Assembly: GCA_030998225.1 (NCBI GenBank)
Contig: JAPYXD010000704.1
Coordinates: forward strand, 14,074,001-14,138,000
DNA: 64,000 nt
Direction: 5' to 3'
Origin: Diplolepis rosae
Lineage: Eukaryota > Arthropoda > Insecta > Hymenoptera > Diplolepididae
The position numbers and the translations under genes are program-made. The number at the start of each line of letters is the position of its first letter. Position 1 is the first letter of the stretch. The notes beneath the pieces were generated by a model that worked only from the letters and a program-made list of their open reading frames with translations, did not search any database and was not told the origin of the DNA. Positions 21,189 to 31,399 of the stretch are shown in pieces.

Positions 21189-24100
21189 TCATATTGAGTC
21201 TTCCTGATGGTGATGAACAAGTGAAGAAGGCAATGTAGGCACTGGAAAAAGTTTATCCCATATTGCCATTCTTTCCGGGTTAATAAGACCATTCTTCATC
21301 GAAAGAGTATTGTTTATTTGCAAGTAACGTTTGTTATTTTGTGTAAAACTGTCCCACTTGACATTCTCAAATAATGAATTATTTTTAGGAATGGGTTCTC
21401 CTGTTCTGGCAAAATTTTCCCAAATAGCAGTCATTCTCTCAAGTGTGAGTATTTCAGGGTCATCTTTTTCAAAACGTGGGAACTTAGAAATGTAGAATAT
21501 ATACATTAGGTCATCATGATGTGCAACACCTAAAAAGTGACTTGAGTTACTGTTATTTTTCAACTACTTATTTTACTGAAATTTTATTACCTATAATTAG
21601 ATTTATATTTATTTATTTGATTTGAAATTAACATCAGGATTTTTTTTTTTAACTTTCTGTAATTTATGTTTTTTATCTTTTTCATAATCAAAAGGCATAT
21701 GTGACCTGCCACGAGAAAAGAGACCTAATGCGGAAACAATCGATTTTCTGTTTTGGATACTTATAGAAAAATCGTTTTTTCCTCTATCTATTGTAAAGTT
21801 CGGTCGAAACCAGATGTATCACTGCTCTCGGCGAGCAGAGAAAAACCTGCCCCTCCACTTACTCACACCTCATGCTTGATCGTGTCCATGTGCGTACACG
21901 GGTGTCGTTCTCTTCGGGCAGATTCGGCTCTTCTTTGTAGTGGTAAGTGGAGGGGGTCATTTTCAGGATCGCCCGATTCTACCTGAGGTGCATGATTTCA
22001 GCGACCTTTCACTCGGCTCTCTTGTAAAATTCGGCTTTGCCGCATTAGGTCCCTTTTCTCGTGGCAGGTCAAATATGTTATTGTATTTAATTTTACTATT
22101 TTTATGAGAATTTGATGTATTTTTTATGAATTGGAAACACTTACCAAACGGTTTATTATCAGGCCATACAGCATGGCTGTACCTCCCTTGAAAAATGAAA
22201 TGATAATAATAGAGTGGTTGGCAAGATGCAGCTGATATCAAATTCACAAGTCGATGATTAGAAAAGGAAATTAAAGCGTCTGCGTAAAGCTGAAATATGA
22301 AATATTATTTATGAAATACAGTACTACAGTTCAATCAGGAACTATTGAACTACGATCAGCCCCCACCATAGATGCCTCGAGCTCATTACGTCTTCCTCAT
22401 TCAACCAACCTATGGCAGTGGGGCGAGGAAGAGGCCACGAGTTGAGAGCATCCATGGTGGGGGCCGCCAGCTCCCATGTACTGGGCTTACTGATTCAGCT
22501 AGCACACAGCTAGCTGTAGTTGGAAAATCAGATATCATGTTAATACTGGTGTAGGAGTGCAAAAAGGTACTCAATCAAATAACGAAAAAGAACAGAGTAA
22601 CCTTACTTTGGATTTCCGGAGCTTCACTACAACTTTCATAAGATGAGAATCGAACCAAATACTGAATGTGGATAGAACCATGAGCATAGCCTGATTTTCT
22701 TGATCGAAGATGTTAGTTTTCGAGCCAAATTCCCATAATTTGCGGGAAGTTTTAATTTTATGCTTTCATTTAAAGAAAACTGCAGCTGAGGCTCATCGAA
22801 TGCTCTCAAGTACTTAGGGTGAGACTGCTCTTAATGAAAGAACATATCGTGAGTGGTTCCAACGTTGCAAGAGCGGTGATTTTGATGTCGAAGACCGGCA
22901 TAGCGGTGGAAAGAAGAAAATTTTCGAAGATTCCGAATTGGAGGCATTACGTGCTGAAGACTCGTGCCAAATGCAAAAATAATTAGCAGAGTCATTAGGA
23001 GTGACTGCAAGCCATTTCGATACGCCTCAAAGCCATGGGAAAGATTCAGGAGCAAGAAAATTGGGTTCCGTACGAGTTGAACCCGAAAGATCTTGAAAGG
23101 CGTTTCATTGTTTGTGAACAGCTGCTTCAAAGACAGAATCAGAAGGGGTTTTTACATCGCATTGTGACGGCGACAAAAAATAAGTCCACTACGATAATCT
23201 CAAGCGCAGAAAATCACGGAGAATGCCCGGACCATGTCGAGGGCCAGATCGAAAATTCACGGTGCCAAGGTTATGCTCTGAATTTGGTGGGAGCAGTTCA
23301 GTGTGGTGTATTATGAGCTGTTGAAACCAAGTGAAACCATCGCAGGGGATCAGTTGCGCTCCAGATGTTGCTCCTTTCGACTACCATTTGTTTCGATCGA
23401 TGGCACACGGTCTAGCTAATCAGCATATCCGCTCTGTTGAAGAAGTCAAACAATGGATCGATTCATGGATCGCTTCAAAAGACGTTTTGTTTTTTTCGGA
23501 ATGGTATCCGACAATTACCAGAAAGGTGGAAAAAGTAGTCGCTAGTGACGGACAGTGCATTGAATCATAAATAGGTAGTCACTTTTTAAGAATAAAGCCT
23601 CAAATTTTGGGGAAAAATGCCGGAAGCAAATAGGTACACCTAATAAATACAAATAAAAATAGCTGCATAACTGTTATTTTTGAAATGTTCAAGATAGTCA
23701 CCTCCGATATCAATGCAACATGGAAAACGCTGCTTTGACCGTGGAAGTTGCTGCAGAAATTAGTGATGCAATATCGATATTTGCAATATCGATATATTAG
23801 GCAATGAAATATCAATATCACTGATATATCGGCTTAAATACCTGATATATCCATAGAATATCAATATTAGAATTTTGAACATTATAAATAATAATAAATA
23901 AAAATTCAGTTTTTTATTCCATGTAATAATAAAACAAATGGTTATGTTTAATTAAATACCACTAAAATGAATGTTGTGATATTTTCGTTTGTTTATCAGG
24001 ATACAAAAAATTATCTGTTTTACAATTTTGATATTTGTATTTTTAAGTGTATTAAATGGATTAAAGGTGCCATTTCTTGAGAGCGTATTGCGTTGCGTCA

Positions 24101-27100
24101 TAACGAGAGAGAAAGAATACTTTTTGTGTCCAAACAGGCTGGAAAAAGTCGCATTGCATACTTGGGCGTAGAGTGACATGCAGCCAATTGTGCCTCGACG
24201 ACGAAATCGGGCGAAATGTTCATACCGCCCGCTTCAAAGGGCAAAATGTTTATACCGCCCGCTTCAAGGGATATAATGTTCATACCGCCCGACACTTGAC
24301 TGTCCGCGGCTAACTACGCTCTCCCACACAATGAGACTTTTTCCACCAATTGAAATATGCAATAATTTTATTTATTTACGATCAAAGTTAAAAAAACATA
24401 ATACCTGTCATTGAAGGCAATGCAGTGGTTCACCTTTTGTGGAACGTCTCCGTTAAAGTTGACCATTGGTTAGAGTGAGACGCAACTATACTTTCATCTC
24501 ACTCTAACAAATATTCAATCCTAACGGTGAAGACATGGAAAGTGATGAACCACTGCACTGCCTTTAATGACAGGTATTATGTTTTTTTAATTTTTAGCGT
24601 AAATAAATAAAATTATTGTATATTTCAATTACCAGTTAATGTTATTTTCAACGTAGAATAAGGATAAAAACATTTTGAATGTTTATTTTGCCTCATTCAT
24701 GTTATAATGCTACTTTACGATAACTTTACGATAGCTTTACGATAGCTTTACGCTACAGCGTAAAGCTACCGTTCAGCCAGTTTGCTAGGGCAGAAGAAAA
24801 TATTGATATTTCGATATCGATATTGCATCACTAGCAGGTATTGGCTACAATCCCCTCGTAACATTTTGGGCCTTACTGTATTAAATTTTGAATTATCACG
24901 TCTCGAAATATGGAATTTTAACATGGGCTCTTATGGAAAGTCATTTCGCGGGCTCATAATATCACGATTTTGGGAAAAATTTTCTGGTGGCGGCGTTGCG
25001 GAAAAGTATGAAACTGTTGGGAAATTTCATAAGAATATTAATTTTTCTTTGAAAATCGTATCTTACCATATATCTAGGAAAGTTATTTCGAATAAACGCC
25101 AGAAAACAAGAATAAAAAGGAAGTGGAATCCATAATTCCGCTCATCTGACGATGATGACACTATGACACTATAGTTGTCATCTCATCGGGTGAGTCCGCA
25201 ATTGGATCCTGAGTGATTAGCGCAGCGCGATGTTTGCCGAAGTTCACCGAAAGAAATACTCCGAGAGTCAAATAAAGATTGTAAATTAATGGAAAACATT
25301 TTTTTTCAATCTTTATAGATATTAATAGTAAATTATAACGGAAAAAAATTTTCCGCACAATGTTCGAAATTTTGCAACGCGCATGAAACATTTTCGAAAA
25401 ATTGTTATAGTTGCTCATTTGATCGTTACCGGACTACCTTAAAACATGCTTGCACGTGATATGCAGTCTTCACTGTAATCCTGTTTCATTAAATCGTAGG
25501 CCTCCGTTGCTGTTTTCTTAATCTTAAACCAAATTTTCACCACAACGCATTGTTACATTTCAATACTTTTGACAAACACAGCACCTTTTGCGAAGTGATC
25601 ATAATTACTGTACGGAAACGAGATGTAGCACCGATCTATGAACGATCGCATAGGTAAACTCATGTCAGAGCTTACTGATTTGGTGATTACTCAAATCAAT
25701 AATACTCAAACAATAAAACTTACATGTGCCATTCCGTTAATATTTTCTAGTGTAATAGGACCATTGAAGTAGAACTTTTTCAATTCTTGAGTAATATAAT
25801 TAGTTCTTGATGTATTGCGCTCGTATTGAAAACTTATGGGTGCGATATGATACCAGTCAGAATTCCATTGTTTGAAAATGGTGTAGTCTCCTTTATGGGC
25901 ATCTTCTATTGCATCTGTAAAAACATACATTTATGAAAATATCCAATTTACTTAAACCTTTGACCAACAACTTTTTATAACTCACACATGACAACATAAC
26001 CGAATTCGTCTTTATTGACACCTGTAATGAGTGGCACTTGAGCTACTTTCCCTTGTAATATCAAATCTACTGGCTCAGCAGGGAGGAATCTTTCAACTCC
26101 AGGAACTTCCGGTTCAACAACTGGTGCCCATCTTAAAACAGGATCACCATAAAATTCCTGGAATAAACATAAATGCAGTAATTTTCTATGTTTAACGTAA
26201 ATGTAAAAATTGAAGTTTATTCTTACGTCAAATATATGAAAGGTATTTGCAATATCTTGAGCTGATTTAGTTTGTAGACAGCTAACAATAGTTTCTGTAG
26301 AGTCAGTTGAACAATTTAGATATTTAGCCTGCTTGATAGCTATGCCTTTTTGATTTGTACCAAGGCGTTGTTGGTAAGTGACAGATCCACTCATGGCAAT
26401 AGCTCTATGGAATAGGCCCCTGGACATTGGAGATACTAGATGTAATGTAACACTCCAGGAGCCTGCACTATATCCAGTAATTGTTACACAATCAGGATCT
26501 CCACCAAAGGTTGCTATATTTTTCTTCACCCAACGCAGGGCCGCGACTTGGTCTTTGAGACCCATATTTCCGGGCAGTAATGAATCTCCAGTACTCAAGA
26601 ATCCTGAAAAGTGACTTTGAAAATATTTATCTAAGAATAATATTATTCTAAGTTCAGAATAACTTTAAATCCAGTCCTATTGTAAAATATTATATCCACA
26701 CTGAGAGAACAGTTTGTTTCAATAAAACAAACACATCCTCAATGCGAGTATCCGGCCAAAGAGAACATTTATTTGGATTGAACAAAGTTTTTTAATTGAA
26801 ACAAATTTTATTTAAACCAAATTCTTAATTTCAAGATATAGCTATTTGTTTTACTAGTAGGGAAAACAAGCAATTGCTAATGAGGATGAAGTGTGCAACA
26901 GGAGCCGAAGGCGAGTGCTGTAATCACACGAATTTTAAAACACGTTATTTTTCGCAACACGTCTAGTGACAATTGTACTTTCATCATCTGTTTTGAGACG
27001 GGAAAATAGCAGCAGTTGTGAAATCAACGATTTCCCGTCTCAAAACAGACGGTGAAAGTACAATTTTCACTCGACGTGTTGGGAAATAGCTACAGTAAAA

Positions 27101-30100
27101 CCTCATTTATCGGGATGCCTTTGAAATGTAAGCACCTCGTTTATCGGGATTTCGAGGGGCTCCCCACTACCACATTCAGTCTCATGGTGGGAGTCCCACC
27201 ACGCTTTCACCTTACCCCACTTCATGTCACATAGTACAAGGAGTGGTGGCTAGAGGAGAAACAAAATGTCCCGATAAATGAGGTTGCGAGATCCCGATAA
27301 ATGAGTGTCCCGATAAATGAGGTTTTACTGTATTTGTTTTATTAGTGGGGAAAACAAGCAATTGCCAATGAGGTGAATTTGCAACACGAGCCGAAGGCAA
27401 GTGCTGTAGTCAAACAAAATGACAATCGTTTATTCCCCACGAGTGAAACACGTTATTTTTTCCAACACGGGAAAATAGCAGCAGTTGTGAAATCAGCCAT
27501 TTTCACATTTCAAAACAGACGGTGAAAGTACAATTTTCGCTGGACGTGTTGGTAAAATTATTTGTTTGGGTTAAATAAAAGTGTTTTCTTTGGCAGCATA
27601 TCAAAGATATGTTTGTTTGATTCCGACAAATTCTTATTTCAGAGCAGCCACAATTGGGAAATATATTTATAATTTTTGAAGGATATTTAATATTACAGTT
27701 TTTCCAGACAATCCAAGAACGAGAAAAAATCTGCCTCAACCCGGATTTCAACCGAGACTAAAGAACTTCGAACTACGAAGAATGAAACACAATCTGCTGA
27801 AGCCTCGATGGCGTAATTGGTTAGCGTACCACTCATGTAAAGTGGTGATTCTGGTTCGAATCCAGACTAAGGTAAATTCTTTCTAGTTCTTCAATCGTTG
27901 TCTTGAAGAAACAATATCCAATTCCAATAAATATTGGAAATATATTTCTAATTCACACAGGGGGTCTCAAAACGTAAAGATTTGATGAAAATTCCGAAAC
28001 TAATCATATGATGAGAATGTAATAAAATAACACTAATTTTAGTAAGATAATATTTTTTTTAATTCAAAATTAAAAAATCAATCAACTTTTAAAGTTAATA
28101 AAAATTGGAAGCTTTTACATTCTAACCATATGAGAAGGTATTGGATTTATGTAAAAAATCACGTTTTCATTTTTGAATACCTAAAGAAGCAAGACGGTAG
28201 TTAACTGTGACTAAAACAACATCTTTGTCTAATAAATATTCAGGTCCAAACTGATCACTTTGTCCAGAGTAAGAAAAAAAGCCTCCTGGATGGAAAAATA
28301 CTATGACTGGTCTCTTCACAGCTTTATTTATATTCGGCAGCTAAGATAAATATAAAAAATATAAAATATCACAATTTTTTTCATGATTGAAGTCAATTTT
28401 TGCACACTTTCACTTGCCATATACGAATCTAAACTTTAAAATGGCACTCTACAGTCTGTTCAACAAGAGCGAGTTCTCGGTTTTTCGAAAACTATTAGAG
28501 ATTTTTGAACTTTTTTTTTTTTAATGAAAGTACATTCAAAGGACTACGGCGCAATTGCCAAGGCGATTCAGTAGCGCTCAAATCGTCGGAGAGAGCAGAC
28601 GTGAGTCATAATGAATTCTGTGTACGCGAAACGTTTTGAAGCGGTCTTCTTGTGTACCCATCCAAAGGGACCATTTATGTCATATACAGCCGCTGCTAAA
28701 TACATCAAAAAGTCGAAATCGTTCGTAAAGAACTGGGTTGAGCGTTATAAAGCCAATAAAAAACAACCCGTGAAGGTCCATGTTTGGGGATGCTTCTCAC
28801 AGCGCGGTTTTGGGTGTTTAGAGATCTTCGCCGAGAACTTGAATGCTCAGAAAATGCTCCAAATATATGAACGTGGTCTTCTAAGGTCTGCTACAAAGAT
28901 GTTTGGAACCGATACGGCCGATTGGATCTTACAAGAAAATAACGACCCGAAACATCGAAGCCGTCTCTGCACCGCCTGGAAAACAGAAAATGGCATCACA
29001 ACTTTGGGCTGGCCATCAAAGTCCCCCGATGAGAATCCAATCGAAAATGTCTGGAGTGTTTTAAAGAGGAAGCTTGCGGGAAAACGTGTGTTCACCCTGA
29101 AACAGCTCTCGCAAAAAATCAGGAAGATATGGCAAGAATTACCAACGGACTACGCTGCAAAAATAAGTGGAAAGCATGCCGAAAAGGTGCCAGGCCATTC
29201 TGAACAACGATGGGGACTGGACTATCTATTAGATAGTAGCCGTAGTCCTTCAAGAGTACTTTTATTTTTAAAAAAAAAACGTTTTAAAATCTCTAATAGT
29301 TTTCAAAAAATCGAGGACTCGCTCTTGTTGAACAGACTGTATATCGCAATATCGTACGAGGGTCGTTCAATAAGTCCTTAGAAAATCCAAGAGATGGCGC
29401 TTGTAGTATCAAAAATGGCTTGGTTTTAGTAAGCATCAATACTCACTAGACAGCTGTTAAAATCTCAGTTATATCCATCACATGGTTTCATTTTTATTTA
29501 TTATTTTATATTTAAAAGGCTTAACACCGAAAGAGATCAAAGCTGAGTTGATGAAGTTCATGACACATCTGCTCCTGCCTTCGCAACTTTTTATAATTGG
29601 GTAAATGTGTTTAAACGTGGCCGTACATCCACAAAATATGAACATCGTTCGGGACGTCCAGTGGAAGTGACTACCCCCGAAATGGTTGACGAAATCCACG
29701 ATATGGTTTTGAGTGATCGACGAATCAAAGTGCGCGAAATAGTTGAGGACACAGGCATATCGCAAGGTACAGTGTTTTCAATTTTGCACGAAAAATTGAG
29801 TGCAAAAATATCTCGGCAAGATAGGTGCCGCGTTTGCTCAATGCACGGGTGCACACCTGCGCAGTTTCGATGTCCAAAATTATGGAATTAAAATTCGAAT
29901 TATTACAACATCCACCGTATTCACCGGATTTGGACGGATTTTAAACGGCGTAAAAAAGTTGGAGAAACGCATGGAAAGGTGTATAGAGTTAAAGGAAATT
30001 ATGTTGAAAAATAAAAAAAAATCTACACAAAACAATTTTTTTTTCTATCTTGTTCCAAGGACTTACTGAACGACCCTCGTATTTCGGGGAAGTGAATTTA

Positions 30101-31188
30101 AACTCTTCGAAAATAGTTATTTTTATTATTTTTTACGGGACGTAACTTTTTCATGCAATGAGTACGAGAATTAGGTTTTTTTGAATTTGAAAGTAACTTA
30201 ATAATCAGTACAACAACATAAATTGAGAAATGGGATATTCAAAATTATAATGGGTATTAAATCTTATTGTTGGATTCTTATTACCGCTGTTGTATAAACG
30301 TTCAAACGAAGACAATCTTCAGAAACTATTTTGTAATCAAGTTGAGGACATGCTGGCCCTTCGACAGAAGCATCAAAGACTTCAGACCATGGTTTTACTG
30401 GTACAGGTGGCTAAACATATAAAACTGCATTATTTTAGTAATAAAAATTTATAAGTTAAATGGTTGAATGATATATAAAAATTATATATACTCAAATGAT
30501 ACTCCATTAAAAATAATTTATTTGACAATGTATACAAATAATATCGTTTTTTTGTGGAATCAAAATATTTTTCAATATTGTTGAATTCTAATTATGCCTA
30601 TTTTTTCGAAAAAAAATTTTCAAATGAAGAAAAAATATTACCGTAAGGCTGTTTTATTTCCAAAACATATTATTTGTCGAACTCATTTTTTCCTTCTATT
30701 AAGGCAATTCCTATTCGAAAAAGTTTTACGTCGCGACAGTATTCTTCATAAGAAAATCAAAAATAGAATATGAATTAACAGAATAATTATTATCAACTCC
30801 ATTTATTATGAGTTACATATTTGTTTTTTTTTAAACGAATAGATAAATATCAATTTTTCAATCTACTTCTGCTGTGATATGTTTTGATATCATGGCTTAT
30901 GTCAAATGTATGATGACCCTCAGCAATTATTAATAATATTTTTGTATCATCAATAAAGTATTAGTTAATTAATCTTACCTGAAAACGTAGTGAACCTACA
31001 GGTGGTTCAGCGTATCTCATACCACGAAAAGAAAAAATACTTTTTCCCAATCTGGTTGACAGAAAGGATCCTTTTACTTTACCGAGATTACTTATCTCAA
31101 GTGTTTCAGAGACCTGAGCCGAAATGACAGTAAAACTGATAAATGCAGCAAAACTGCATATTAGAACTGCAAGAGTGGTTCGCCCCAT
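21189..31188 (-). CDS. Secreted carboxylesterase A (alpha/beta hydrolase, active triad)
   Basis: Eight exons join in frame to 573 aa: 31188-30979, 30410-30285, 28340-28181, 26603-26227, 26157-25986, 25914-25724, 22289-22145 and 21529-21189. All junctions are GT-AG; successive phases are 0,0,1,0,1,0,1. A signal peptide (about 1-25) precedes the typical N-terminal GKVKGS and [12 protein letters not shown] motifs. An oxyanion-type HPGG occupies 129-132. The triad is Ser211 (GYSAG), Glu342 (NKDEF) and His464 (GVAHHDD). [11 protein letters not shown] is the family's conserved Cys-containing block. It should hydrolyse carboxylic esters outside the cell. The substrate (pheromone, lipid, hormone or venom role) is unknown. 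It is paralogous to the gene at 42986-57747. Introns 2, 3, 6 and 7 hold Tc1, mariner, hAT-like and MITE insertions, yet all exons are intact. Confidence 0.94.
21702..22071. mobile_element. MITE with TGACCTGCCACGAGAAAAG ends
   Basis: Ends of about 33 bp (TGACCTGCCACGAGAAAAGA at the left, its near-exact complement at the right) enclose 300 bp without a transposase. Flanking ATATG-like bases on both sides may be a duplication. It lies in intron 7 of esterase A. The family is not identified. Confidence 0.75.
22359..22464. repeat. Fold-back repeat, GC-rich
   Basis: GCCCCCACCATAGATGC at 22359 pairs with GCATCCATGGTGGGGGC ending at 22464. Partial pairing continues inward (CTTCCTC and its complement). 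It is in intron 6 of esterase A. Confidence 0.7.
22541..23645 (+). pseudogene. Mariner remnant (lineage of 46696-47983) with frameshifts and deletions
   Basis: Reading in shifted frames gives the N-terminal domain (FCFHLKKTAAEAHRM-like at about 22760), ERTYREWFQRCKSGDFDVED, EALRAEDSCQ, IQEQENWVPYELNPKDLERR, LLQRQNQKGFLHRIV, VVYYELLKPSETI, then [30 protein letters not shown] and VVASDGQCIES with a stop at 23569. The third catalytic Asp block reads FDYHLF. The block carrying the second Asp is deleted. A degenerate 5' end near 22541 and TAGGTACACCTA near 23630 may be its inverted repeats. It lies in intron 6 of esterase A. Confidence 0.85.
24118..24330. repeat. Second copy of the CCCGCTTCAA(C/G)GGGCG hairpin repeat
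   Basis: Homologous to 19243-19490: TTTTGTGTCCAAAC, then CATGCAGCCAATTG, then three or so ~30-bp units with ATGTTCATACCGCCCG, then CCGCGGCTAACTACGC. It is carried inside the hAT-like element 23761-24833. Confidence 0.85.
24348..24630. mobile_element. 283-bp hairpin MITE
   Basis: Arms of about 100-120 bp starting AATTGAAATATGCAATAATT are near-perfect inverted repeats (for example AACATAATACCTGTCATT in both). ACC is present on both sides (24345-24347 and 24631-24633), possibly a 3-bp target duplication. It is inserted in the hAT-like element. Confidence 0.85.
26840..27560. repeat. Two copies of a ~220-bp repeat flanking a MITE
   Basis: Segments 26840-27080 and 27340-27560 share GGGAAAACAAGCAATTGC, CGTTATTTTT followed by CAACACG, GGGAAAATAGCAGCAGTTGTG, and AACAGACGGTGAAAGTACAA. 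Each is partly self-complementary. The pogo-like MITE 27093-27330 lies between them. They are in intron 3 of esterase A. Their nature is unknown. Confidence 0.7.
27093..27330. mobile_element. Complete pogo-like MITE with TA duplication
   Basis: It has 23-24-bp inverted repeats starting CAGTAAAACCTCATTTATCG at both ends and TA at 27091-27092 and 27331-27332. It is only 238 bp. The interior repeats CCCGATAAATGAG-type motifs. CAGTAAAACC-type ends are typical of pogo/Tigger elements. A second copy is at 16878-17119. Confidence 0.88.
27802..27874 (+). tRNA. tRNA-Thr(UGU)-like gene or tRNA-derived remnant
   Basis: The 73 nt have a good anticodon arm (CCACT CATGTAA AGTGG, anticodon TGT) and a good T-arm (TCTGG TTCGAAT CCAGA). 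The D-arm is plausible. The acceptor stem (GCCTCGA against CTAAGGT) has two mismatches and two G-T pairs, which argues against a fully functional tRNA. A T-arm-like sequence in inverted orientation lies at about 27731-27785. It sits in intron 3 of esterase A. It may be a SINE head or a tRNA pseudogene. Confidence 0.5.
28452..29339 (+). mobile_element. Tc1-like transposon copy 2, internally deleted
   Basis: Inverted repeats of about 80 bp start CAGTCTGTTCAACAAGAGCG at both ends, with TA at 28450-28451 and 29340-29341. The frame 28611-29381 starts with the N-terminal DNA-binding region ([16 protein letters not shown]). It then jumps from RYKANKK to [18 protein letters not shown] and continues through QENNDPKHRSR and NPIENVW. 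The block holding the first catalytic Asp is deleted, the second block reads ENND rather than EDND, and a frameshift alters the C-terminus. It is non-autonomous, in intron 2 of esterase A. Confidence 0.93.
29357..30079 (+). mobile_element. Mariner with CGAGGGTCGTTCAATAAGTC ends, internally deleted
   Basis: Inverted repeats CGAGGGTCGTTCAATAAGTC lie at both ends with TA at 29355-29356 and 30080-30081. The coding remnant 29520-29890 reads the mariner N-terminal half (TFYNWVNVFKRGRTSTKYEH, GRPVEVTTPEMVDEIHDMVL, KVREIVEDTGISQGTVFSIL). The catalytic half is reduced to a fragment. It starts only 16 bp after the Tc1 copy 2 target site. Confidence 0.9.
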
Positions 31189-31333
31189 TTTGGCGAAATT
31201 CTTTAATTATTGAATTTTCTCTGGAATTAGTGAGATGTTTAGCAAGAACGAAGATAACAATTTGTACACAATAAATGTAATGTATTTCTACTACCGCACA
31301 TATGCACTGCAAAGTTCGTGAGTGACTTGAGGC

Positions 31334-31341
31334 AATTTATA
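31334..31341 (-). promoter_or_regulatory. TATA box of esterase A
   Basis: TATAAATT on the minus strand. It lies 33 bp upstream of a CAGTG initiator-like site (A at 31308), giving a 5' UTR of about 120 nt. The same spacing and neighbouring sequence occur upstream of esterase B. Confidence 0.75.
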
Positions 31342-31399
31342 CTCTTTTGAACAAGGAAAATATGCGCAATAACAGAAAATATACAGGCAAGTCACATTC

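Larger units (their letters stand above)
23761..24833. mobile_element. hAT-like non-autonomous element with nested repeats
   Basis: Ends TAGTGATGCAATATCGATAT (23761) and its complement ending at 24833 are flanked by similar 8-bp sequences (GCAGAAAT and GCAGGTAT, six of eight matching). TAGTG ends and 8-bp duplications are hAT features. No transposase was seen. The interior holds the GC-rich hairpin repeat shared with 19205-19650 and a complete hairpin MITE (24348-24630). It is in intron 6 of esterase A. Confidence 0.7.
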
